From an uncultured Bacilli bacterium (GTDB taxonomy: Bacteria; Bacillota_I; Bacilli_A; RF39; UBA660): a stretch of 5,491 nt of DNA. The DNA is taken from NCBI GenBank assembly GCA_947628105.1, contig CANQYN010000065.1, positions 1 to 5,491 on the forward strand, given 5' to 3'. A program made the translations under genes and the position numbers. Positions within the stretch are counted from its first letter, which is position 1. Every line of letters starts with the position of its first letter. The notes under the pieces are model-generated. The model was not told where the DNA came from, ran no database searches, and saw only the letters and a program-made list of their open reading frames with translations. Shown piece after piece: positions 1 to 4,786 of this stretch.

Positions 1-482
1 AGAAGAATGAGAATCCATTTATATTAATCTTAGATGGTATAGAAGATGTTCACAATCTTGGATCGATTATAAGGACAGCAGAAACAGCAGGGGTACATGG
101 AATAATAATTCCAAAAAGAAGAGCAGCAGCGGTAAATGTAACAGTATATAAAACCTCAGCAGGTGCAGTAGAATATATGAAAATCGCAAGAGTAAATAAT
201 ATACAAAATACAATTAATTATTTAAAAGAAAATGATGTATGGATATGCGGAACAGATATGGATACTAATAGCTTATACAATGAGCAGGACTATAAAATGC
301 CTATTGCAATAGTAATCGGGAATGAAGGAAAAGGGATGAGCCGTTTAACCAGTGATTTATGTGATTATATAGGAGCTATTCCTATGAACGGGAAAACCAA
401 TAGCTTAAATGCTTCGGTAGCGACAGGAATCGTGCTTTTTGAAGCCGCTTATCAAAGGAGAAATTATGTATCAAAATTATAA
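1..482 (+). CDS. rlmB: 23S rRNA (guanosine-2251-2'-O)-methyltransferase RlmB, SpoU/TrmH family (5' end missing)
   Basis: RlmB transfers a methyl group from S-adenosylmethionine to the 2'-OH of G2251 in the 23S rRNA P-loop. The reading frame is open from base 3 (codon phase 3) to TAA at 480-482, giving 159 visible residues. Known relatives have about 245, so the N-terminal substrate-binding domain lies outside the window and the SPOUT catalytic domain is complete. Three SpoU motifs are visible (fragment numbering). Motif 1 is LDGIEDVHNLGSIIRTAETAG, residues 10-30, with N18 and the catalytic-type R24. Motif 2 is IVIGNEGKGM, about residues 104-113. Motif 3 is IPMNGKTNSLNASVA, residues 126-140, with S134 and N136 in the SAM-binding knot. 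An ATG at 177 is internal and is not the start, because motif 1 lies upstream of it in the same frame. The 3' end overlaps the sigma factor gene by 17 bases and carries its ribosome site. RlmB fits better than TrmH because of the neighbouring sigH-like gene, which matches the Bacillus rlmB (yacO)-sigH neighbourhood. Confidence 0.92.
   Translation, partial: KNENPFILILDGIEDVHNLGSIIRTAETAGVHGIIIPKRRAAAVNVTVYKTSAGAVEYMKIARVNNIQNTINYLKENDVWICGTDMDTNSLYNEQDYKMPIAIVIGNEGKGMSRLTSDLCDYIGAIPMNGKTNSLNASVATGIVLFEAAYQRRNYVSKL
454..460 (+). promoter_or_regulatory. Ribosome binding site deciding the sigma factor start
   Basis: AAAGGAG lies inside the 3' end of rlmB and ends five bases before the ATG at 466. 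It supports that start over the in-frame TTG at 439, which would add nine residues. Confidence 0.8.
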
Positions 483-1086
483 TGATCAGCAATTACTTGA
501 ATTCGTTCAAGAAAATAATGAAGAAGCATTAGAAATCATATATAAAAAATATGAACCATTGATTCATACTTTAGCAAAACGTTTTTTTCCTTACTGCAAA
601 AATGCAGGATTAGAATTAAATGATTTAGTTCAAGAAGGAATGCTAGGGTTAACGAATGCAATATCACATTATCAACAAACCAAAGATACTTCTTTTTATA
701 CGTTTGCCAAAACATGCATTGAAAGAAAATTAATTTCTCTTGTCGTCAGTACAAAAAGGCTAAAGCATCGTATCTTAAATGAATCTGTTTCCTTTGATTT
801 TATCGATTCTGAAGGAAATGAAAATAATTTAGAAAATATCTTGTTCGATGAGACTCAAAATCCAGAGTTATTAGTATTTACAAGCGAACAAAATCGTTTT
901 ATTATGCAAAAAATAAAAGAGGAATTAACTGATTTAGAAGCTCAAGTGTTTGAATTGAAATATCATAATTTTAATTATAAAGAAATAGCGACTTTATTAG
1001 ATAAATCGCCAAAAACAATCGATAATGCAATTCAACGAGTGAAAAATAAAGTACGAAAAATTATACAAGAAGAAAAAGAAGGATAA
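466..1086 (+). CDS. sigH: RNA polymerase sigma factor, sigma-70 family, SigH-like
   Basis: This is an alternative sigma factor that directs RNA polymerase core to a dedicated promoter set. The ATG at 466 is chosen because AAAGGAG (454-460) sits five bases upstream; a TTG at 439 in the same frame has no such site. The product is 206 aa, close to the ~218 aa of Bacillus SigH. Region 2 spans about residues 20-100: DLVQEGMLGL (53-62) is the core-binding helix of region 2.2, and SFYTFAKTCIERKLISLV (76-93) corresponds to regions 2.3-2.4 for -10 recognition and melting. The linker holds SVSFDF, like the SVSLD of SigH. Region 4 spans about 153-198, with the helix-turn-helix FNYKEIATLLDKSPKTIDNAIQRVKNK (169-195 in part) contacting the -35 element. 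TIDNAIQRVK closely matches SIDNALQRVK as I remember it in SigH. SigH governs competence and early sporulation in Bacillus and competence in other Bacilli; the regulon here cannot be read from the window. Overlap with rlmB suggests translational coupling. The yacP gene usually between them is missing. Confidence 0.85.
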   Translation: MYQNYNDQQLLEFVQENNEEALEIIYKKYEPLIHTLAKRFFPYCKNAGLELNDLVQEGMLGLTNAISHYQQTKDTSFYTFAKTCIERKLISLVVSTKRLKHRILNESVSFDFIDSEGNENNLENILFDETQNPELLVFTSEQNRFIMQKIKEELTDLEAQVFELKYHNFNYKEIATLLDKSPKTIDNAIQRVKNKVRKIIQEEKEG

Positions 1087-1130
1087 AATAAAAGTTTTTT
1101 TTCTTTTTTTATACTATTTTTTGAAATTTA

Positions 1131-1139
1131 TGATATAAT
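1131..1139 (+). promoter_or_regulatory. Extended -10 promoter for the acidic coiled-coil gene
   Basis: TGATATAAT is a perfect extended -10 element (TGnTATAAT). No good -35 hexamer occurs 16-18 bases upstream; the TTGAAA at 1121-1126 is only seven bases from the -10 hexamer. The TG extension may compensate. A transcript would begin near 1146 and leave a 5' leader of about 40 bases before the ATG at 1186. The fit to sigma-A is by eye. Confidence 0.6.
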
Positions 1140-1185
1140 ATTGATAATGTAAAAATAGGGGAAAAGAATAAAAAGGAGAGATAGT

Positions 1186-2325
1186 ATGTCAGAAAACGAA
1201 AAAACGACGAGTAATCTTGGCTTTGAAGATATTGTTCAAGAATTTAGTGAGATGCCAAAAGTAGAAGAAAATCAAGAAAATAAATTTATTAATGTGGATA
1301 ATACGGAAGAAGAAAGTAAACAAGCTTTTCCATTAGAAGGGGAAGCTGTCGAAACAGAAGAGACTCCCTCTACTGGGACAGCAGTTTTTGATATGCCTAT
1401 AATCGACAATACAAAATCTGAAGAAGTTCAAGAAGAATCTTCGGAAAATGAAACTCCTTCTGAAGAAAATGAAGTAAAAGAAGAATCTGAAATGGCAGAA
1501 ACTCCTCTCAATCCACAAGAGATTAGTGAAGTATTACCGACAAATGAAAATATAAAAGAAGAGGAAGAAACAAAAGAAAATTTGCCTAATGAGATAATTA
1601 ATAATGAAGAAGAAAATACTTCTAATCCAGTTGAAACATCTGAAGAAGCGCAAACAGAAATAGAACCATCGGAGACACCAGTTATTGAAGAGACGGTAGA
1701 AAATAATATAGAAGAACAACCTGCAGATGAATTGCAGGAACAAAATTCAATCGAAGAACTTCCTTCTTCAGAAGAGGCTTCTTTGGAACAAGAAAATGAT
1801 TCTACACCAATAGAATTAGATGATTTTGACTCTATTATTGATTCTTTATCAAACGATATTGAAGGAGCTAATACAGTTGCTAATGAAATCAATGAAAAAA
1901 AAGATGCTTTACGAAAAGAAGAAGCAGAACTAATTGAACAAAAGGAAGCTTTTGAACAAGAAAAAGAAGAATTAAAAAAGACGATTACCGAAGAGACAGA
2001 AAATATAGAAATGAAAAAAGCAGAATGTGACGAATATATAAAAACGCAAAAACAACATATGGAGGAAGCAGAAGCTCAATTTAAAGAAACTGTTCAGTCA
2101 AAGGAACAAGAATTTGATACGTTAAAAAAGGAATTAGAAGAGGAAAAGAAAAAATTAGAACAAGAGAAGATGGATTTTGCTGTAGAAAAGGCAACAACAG
2201 AAGAAAAAGTTCGTACAGAACGTGAAGATCTTCAAAAAGAAAATGAACAGTTAAAAAATAGTACGACAAAACTAAAGAAATTAATTGAACAATTTCAATC
2301 AGTTAGTAAACAAATAAAAGATTAA
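1186..2325 (+). CDS. Glu-rich acidic protein with C-terminal coiled coil, function unknown
   Basis: I do not recognise a named family. The protein has 379 residues and starts at an ATG preceded by AAGGAG (1173-1178), seven bases away. A short N-terminal segment with hydrophobic positions (NLGFEDIVQEFSEMP, 10-24) could be a binding peptide. Residues ~25-210 are a low-complexity Glu/Ser/Thr/Pro/Asn stretch, probably disordered, with a recurring ETP tripeptide at about 59, 89, 105 and 163. A less charged, aliphatic stretch (ELDDFDSIIDSLSNDIEGA) around 210-230 leads into a long Glu/Lys-rich helix to the C-terminus, with heptad-like spacing of Leu, Ile and Phe, typical of a coiled coil. No signal peptide or membrane segment is visible, so it is probably cytoplasmic. 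It has its own promoter and terminator. A scaffold, cell-division or nucleoid-associated role is conceivable, but nothing in the sequence decides this. Compositional bias will give many false similarity hits to myosin-like proteins. Confidence 0.85.
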   Translation: MSENEKTTSNLGFEDIVQEFSEMPKVEENQENKFINVDNTEEESKQAFPLEGEAVETEETPSTGTAVFDMPIIDNTKSEEVQEESSENETPSEENEVKEESEMAETPLNPQEISEVLPTNENIKEEEETKENLPNEIINNEEENTSNPVETSEEAQTEIEPSETPVIEETVENNIEEQPADELQEQNSIEELPSSEEASLEQENDSTPIELDDFDSIIDSLSNDIEGANTVANEINEKKDALRKEEAELIEQKEAFEQEKEELKKTITEETENIEMKKAECDEYIKTQKQHMEEAEAQFKETVQSKEQEFDTLKKELEEEKKKLEQEKMDFAVEKATTEEKVRTEREDLQKENEQLKNSTTKLKKLIEQFQSVSKQIKD

Positions 2326-2345
2326 AAGGTGTTTTTCACCTTTTT
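2324..2345 (+). terminator. Rho-independent terminator of the acidic coiled-coil gene
   Basis: AAAAGGTG (2324-2331) pairs perfectly with CACCTTTT (2337-2344) across a TTTTT loop, followed by the end of a T run. The left arm begins within the TAA stop codon. It separates this gene from the promoter that starts at 2348. Confidence 0.75.
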
Positions 2346-2347
2346 AG

Positions 2348-2376
2348 TTGTACAAATAATAAAAATATATTATAAT
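2348..2376 (+). promoter_or_regulatory. Sigma-A type promoter for the 41-residue membrane protein
   Basis: TTGTAC (2348-2353) and a perfect TATAAT (2371-2376) are separated by exactly 17 bases. Transcription would start near 2383, just before AAGGAG (2386-2391), so the leader is very short. This is the best-matching promoter in the window. Confidence 0.75.
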
Positions 2377-2400
2377 AAGTAGCATAAGGAGCTAGATAAA

Positions 2401-2526
2401 ATGAGTAAAAAAAAGAAACAAGAAAATAAAATAACAGAAAAAGATAATAGTGCTAGTATCATTTTGATTGCTTTAGTCATTGTGCTATTATGTGGACTTG
2501 CAGGATATCTTATTTACTTTTTATAA
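2401..2526 (+). CDS. 41-residue single-pass membrane microprotein
   Basis: A short open frame runs from ATG 2401 to TAA 2524-2526. AAGGAG (2386-2391) lies nine bases upstream and a near-consensus promoter precedes it, which makes translation credible despite the small size. The protein has a Lys-rich hydrophilic head (MSKKKKQENKITEKDN, 1-16). One hydrophobic helix follows, about residues 19-41, beginning SIILIALVIVLLCGLAG and ending at the C-terminus with YFL. By the positive-inside rule the head should be cytoplasmic with almost nothing outside. There is no signal-peptidase site or lipobox, so it looks like a membrane-anchored peptide and not a secreted precursor. It could be a regulatory small protein, a stress peptide or a type I toxin-like peptide; no antitoxin RNA is evident. 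I cannot assign a family. It is flanked by terminators on both sides, so it is probably transcribed alone. Confidence 0.7.
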   Translation: MSKKKKQENKITEKDNSASIILIALVIVLLCGLAGYLIYFL

Positions 2527-2533
2527 CGAATTT

Positions 2534-2585
2534 AAAAAGATTAGTTGAAATATTTTAGTGAAATATTTCAACTAATCTTTTTTTT
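2534..2585. terminator. Bidirectional terminator between convergent genes (perfect 22-bp stem)
   Basis: Bases 2534-2555 are the exact reverse complement of 2561-2582, with the five-base loop TAGTG. A T run (2578-2585) follows on the plus strand, and A's at 2534-2538 provide the T run for the minus strand. It therefore serves both the membrane microprotein (plus) and the DUF1540 gene (minus), whose stop codon at 2572-2574 lies inside the stem. The hairpin is unusually long for a terminator and mostly A-T paired. Confidence 0.88.
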
Positions 2586-2736
2586 GTTGATAACTATCAC
2601 ACATTGTAGTTTCTTTTTCTCCGCTTCCTTTGCAGTTCGAAACTTTAATTTCTTTTAATTTGCAACTATCTTCTTCACAATTACAATGTTTACAGTCATA
2701 AACAGAACAACCTATTTTTTGATCTTTTTTCTTCAT
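2572..2736 (-). CDS. DUF1540 domain cysteine-rich miniprotein
   Basis: A 54-residue protein with seven cysteines (C10, C15, C18, C20, C25, C35, C46). The pattern IGCSVYDCKHC, then C25-x4-IKV, then T-T-M-C46-D-S-Y matches the DUF1540 layout I remember (C-x-V-x2-C near the start, a central Cys before I-x-V, and T-x-C-x-S-F at the end). DUF1540 proteins are common in Bacillota, are presumed to bind a metal, and have no established function. The ATG at 2736 is chosen because an ideal AAGGAGGTGA (plus-strand 2742-2751) ends five bases before it; an in-frame ATG at 2784 has no such site. The protein is charged and soluble, with no export signal. It is divergent from the activase operon, with under 100 bases between the two start codons, so co-regulation is possible but unproven. 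The C18-x-C20 pair looks extra relative to the typical family pattern. Confidence 0.8.
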   Translation of the reverse strand: MKKKDQKIGCSVYDCKHCNCEEDSCKLKEIKVSNCKGSGEKETTMCDSYQQKKD

Positions 2737-2741
2737 TAGTT

Positions 2742-2751
2742 TCACCTCCTT
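2742..2751 (-). promoter_or_regulatory. Full-length Shine-Dalgarno of the DUF1540 gene
   Basis: On the minus strand this reads AAGGAGGTGA, complementary to the 16S rRNA 3' end along ten bases, with five bases to the ATG. It fixes the start at 2736 and suggests strong translation of this small protein. Confidence 0.85.
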
Positions 2752-2779
2752 ATTATTTTGAGTAGATGAAAAAAAAGTA

Positions 2780-2811
2780 TTCATAAAATAATCATTTTTT
2801 TATTATGATTA
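2780..2811. promoter_or_regulatory. Intergenic region of the divergent pair: weak plus-strand promoter and a 7-bp dyad
   Basis: On the plus strand TTCATA (2780-2785) and TATGAT (2804-2809) are 18 bases apart and form a plausible but imperfect promoter for the activase operon; the start would fall almost on the ribosome site. TAATCAT (2789-2795) and ATGATTA (2805-2811) form a perfect inverted repeat with a nine-base T-rich spacer overlapping that -10 element, so it could be an operator. No convincing minus-strand promoter for the DUF1540 gene was found. AT-rich DNA produces such short dyads by chance. Confidence 0.3.
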
Positions 2812-2825
2812 AGATAGGTGATATT

Positions 2826-3731
2826 ATGACAATTGGTATACCTAGAAGTTTATTTTATTATTATTACGGAAATATATGGAAAAGCTTTTTTGATGAATTA
2901 AATATTCCTTATATTGTCTCACCAAATACAAATCGTAAAATCCAAGAGTTAGGAAGCAAGTACGCAAATGATGAAATGTGTCTTTCTTTCAAAAATTATA
3001 TTGGGCACGTTGCCTATCTTCAAGATAAATGTGATATTCTTTTAGTTCCGCGAATTGATAATTATGGAAATAGTAATCAAACTTGTACTAATTTTTTAGC
3101 TAGTTATGATGTTATTCATAATTTATTTTCTGTTCCACTTTTAACTTATAATATTGATGGTGATCATGGAAAGACAGAAAAGAAGGCTTTTTATCATATG
3201 GGGAAAGTGTTAAAGAAAAAAAGATTAGAAGTTCAAAGAGCCTATTTAAAAGCTTGCGATAAAGCAAAATTAAAACAGTATCAAGCCATTCGAAAAAATA
3301 TTTTAACGGCTAAACAACCAGGAATTAAAGTACTAATTGTTTCCCATCCTTATCAGGTATATGATGAATTGTTAGGGAAACCAATTGTTACTTTATTAGA
3401 AAAACAAGGAATTAAAATTATCTATTCTCATCTTTTTTTAGAAAAAGATTTACATGCTTCTTCACAAAAAATTTCTTCTACTTTATATTTTAAATACAGT
3501 AAAGAAAGCATAGGAGCTATCGAACTTTGTAAAAATGATATAGATGGAATTTTATTTTTATCTTCTTTCCCATGTGGACCAGATTCTTTAGTAAATGAAT
3601 TAGCGATGCGAAAAACATCTCTTCCTTATTTAAATTTAGTAATTGACGATTTAGATGGAGGAGCAGGAATGGAAACTAGAATAGAAAGCTTTGTCGATAT
3701 TTTAAAGGAGAAATCAAAATGTCCAAATTAA
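2826..3731 (+). CDS. DUF2229 / COG3580-like acyl-CoA dehydratase activase-related protein
   Basis: A 301-residue protein of the DUF2229 family, related to the D-component fold of 2-hydroxyacyl-CoA dehydratases and often annotated as CoA enzyme activase. The start at 2826 has AGGTGA four bases upstream; an in-frame ATG at 2805 lacks a ribosome site. The family's opening motif GIPRSLFYYYYGNIWKSFF spans residues 4-22, followed by IVSPNTNRKI. Cysteines in conserved-looking contexts are C52 (NDEMCLSFK), C87 (SNQTCTNF) and C250 (SSFPCGPDSLVNE), suited to hold a [4Fe-4S] cluster; C69 and others look less conserved. The C-terminus ends with DDLDGGAGMETRIESFVDIL. No membrane segment is present, so it is cytoplasmic. 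It is first in a three-gene operon and overlaps the next gene by 13 bases. In many Bacillota the equivalent domain is part of a protein of about 1,400 residues; here it is free-standing. The substrate is unknown, and the Fe-S role is inferred from family resemblance. Confidence 0.8.
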   Translation: MTIGIPRSLFYYYYGNIWKSFFDELNIPYIVSPNTNRKIQELGSKYANDEMCLSFKNYIGHVAYLQDKCDILLVPRIDNYGNSNQTCTNFLASYDVIHNLFSVPLLTYNIDGDHGKTEKKAFYHMGKVLKKKRLEVQRAYLKACDKAKLKQYQAIRKNILTAKQPGIKVLIVSHPYQVYDELLGKPIVTLLEKQGIKIIYSHLFLEKDLHASSQKISSTLYFKYSKESIGAIELCKNDIDGILFLSSFPCGPDSLVNELAMRKTSLPYLNLVIDDLDGGAGMETRIESFVDILKEKSKCPN

Positions 3732-4786
3732 TTACTTATCCCCAACTGGGAAATTATCAAATCCCAGTTTATTATTTATTAAGTCATATTCAAAAATATC
3801 CTATTTTAATGCCAAAACCAATGACGTATCGAACATTGGAATTAGGAAGTAAAAATAGTCCTGATTTTGTATGTATGCCATTTAAACATACCTTGGGAAC
3901 TTATATTGAAGGCTTAGAACAAGGAGCTAATGTTTTATTTCAGTTGGGGGGTGGATGTCGCTATGGATATTATAGTGAATTACAGATTCAAATCTTAAAG
4001 GATTTGGGTTATAAATTTGAATATATTAACTTAGTGACAAAAGGTAAAGCAAATCTAAAAGAAATTATTCAAAAAATGAAAGACTTAGATCCGGATTTTT
4101 CTTTAAAAAAAGGAATTTATTACTCATTGGTTACAGGAAAGATGATAAAGTATATGGATAATATTGATCATTATATTAGAAAACATATTGGTTTTGAACA
4201 AGAAAAAGGTAGTTTTGATCGTTTGAATCGACAAATGTTACAAGAATTTAAACATATTAAAGGATATTTTCATCTTTTCTTTACATATCAAAAATATAAA
4301 AGAAAGTTTAAAAAGATAAAAATATATGATATGAAAAACTGTATACAAGTAGGAATTATTGGAGAATTATATACCGTTATGGAACCTTTCGCTAATTATG
4401 AATTGGAACGGATTCTAGCAGAATATCATATCGCTATTAAGCGTTTTACTAATGCGAGATATTTATTAGTAGAAAAAGGAAAAAAGATAAAGAAATATAT
4501 GAAGAATACGAAAGATTATATAAAATATAAAATGGGGGCAGATGCATCTGATAATATTGCACGCACAAAGGAGATGGGAAAACAAAAAATAGATGGAATT
4601 ATTCATATTAAATCTTCCTTTTGTACACCAGAAATAGGAGCTATGCCAATTATTCAAAAAGTAGCTCAAGAGTATCAAATTCCTGTTTTATTTTTCTCGT
4701 TTGATTCAAATACGTCAGAGGTAGGAATAAGAACGCGAATTGAAGCATTTGTCGACATGTTAGAAATGAGGAGAAATCATGAATGA
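3719..4786 (+). CDS. COG3581-like 2-hydroxyacyl-CoA dehydratase-related protein
   Basis: A 355-residue cytoplasmic protein, the second partner of the activase system. The ATG at 3719 follows AAAGGAG (3704-3710) by eight bases. Three cysteines sit in conserved-looking motifs: C52 (DFVCMPFKHTLGTYIEGLE), C80 (QLGGGCRYGYYSE) and C302 (IKSSFCTPEIGAMP). C208 (MKNCIQVGIIGE) is probably not a ligand. The segment VGIIGELYTVMEPFANYELE (about 211-230) resembles the start of a second Rossmann-like lobe. The end, IPVLFFSFDSNTSEVGIRTRIEAFVDML, closely parallels the end of the preceding protein, so the two are probably distant paralogues forming a heterodimer. A Lys/Tyr-rich insert of charged helices occupies roughly 105-205. 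It overlaps the upstream gene by 13 bases and the downstream activase gene by eight, which implies coupled translation and fixed subunit ratios. True 2-hydroxyacyl-CoA dehydratase activity is uncertain: no CoA-transferase or acyl-CoA dehydrogenase gene is nearby. Confidence 0.78.
   Translation: MSKLITYPQLGNYQIPVYYLLSHIQKYPILMPKPMTYRTLELGSKNSPDFVCMPFKHTLGTYIEGLEQGANVLFQLGGGCRYGYYSELQIQILKDLGYKFEYINLVTKGKANLKEIIQKMKDLDPDFSLKKGIYYSLVTGKMIKYMDNIDHYIRKHIGFEQEKGSFDRLNRQMLQEFKHIKGYFHLFFTYQKYKRKFKKIKIYDMKNCIQVGIIGELYTVMEPFANYELERILAEYHIAIKRFTNARYLLVEKGKKIKKYMKNTKDYIKYKMGADASDNIARTKEMGKQKIDGIIHIKSSFCTPEIGAMPIIQKVAQEYQIPVLFFSFDSNTSEVGIRTRIEAFVDMLEMRRNHE

Noticed and set aside
439..465. Nine-residue N-terminal extension of the sigma factor from a TTG
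   Set aside because: There is no ribosome site before the TTG, whereas AAAGGAG is placed ideally before the ATG at 466; SigH-type proteins start close to the D-Q-x-L-L-E segment.
177..482. Independent short gene starting at ATG 177
   Set aside because: The frame is open to the window start and SpoU motif 1 lies upstream of 177, so this is the C-terminal part of rlmB.
1073..1110. Terminator after the sigma factor gene (AAAAAGAA pairing with TTCTTTTT, then a T tract)
   Set aside because: The possible stem is eight pairs, almost all A-T, with a 20-base loop. The T tract is suggestive but the hairpin is too weak to call.
1121..1126. TTGAAA as the -35 hexamer of the acidic gene promoter
   Set aside because: It is only seven bases from the TATAAT, and the hexamers 17-18 bases downstream of it are poor, so the extended -10 reading is preferred.
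1333..1892. Long antisense open frames opposite the acidic gene, including a Ser-rich one at 1428-1892
   Set aside because: GAA/GAG-rich sense codons give TTC/CTC antisense codons and few stops. The translations are Ser/Phe-rich low complexity with no convincing ribosome sites, so they are shadows.
2081..2269. Antisense open frame with a Leu/Phe-rich hydrophobic translation
   Set aside because: It is a mirror of the Lys/Glu-rich coiled-coil coding sequence with no supporting start signal.
2737..2784. N-terminal extension of the DUF1540 protein to the ATG at 2784
   Set aside because: The ten-base Shine-Dalgarno lies inside this stretch and points to 2736; the added residues do not match the family.
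2805..2825. Upstream ATG adding seven residues to the DUF2229 protein
   Set aside because: No ribosome site precedes 2805. AGGTGA lies four bases before 2826, and the family's GIPR motif begins right after that start.
4466..4678. Antisense open frame within the COG3581-like gene
   Set aside because: It lies wholly inside a well-supported gene, and its aromatic-rich translation has no family features.
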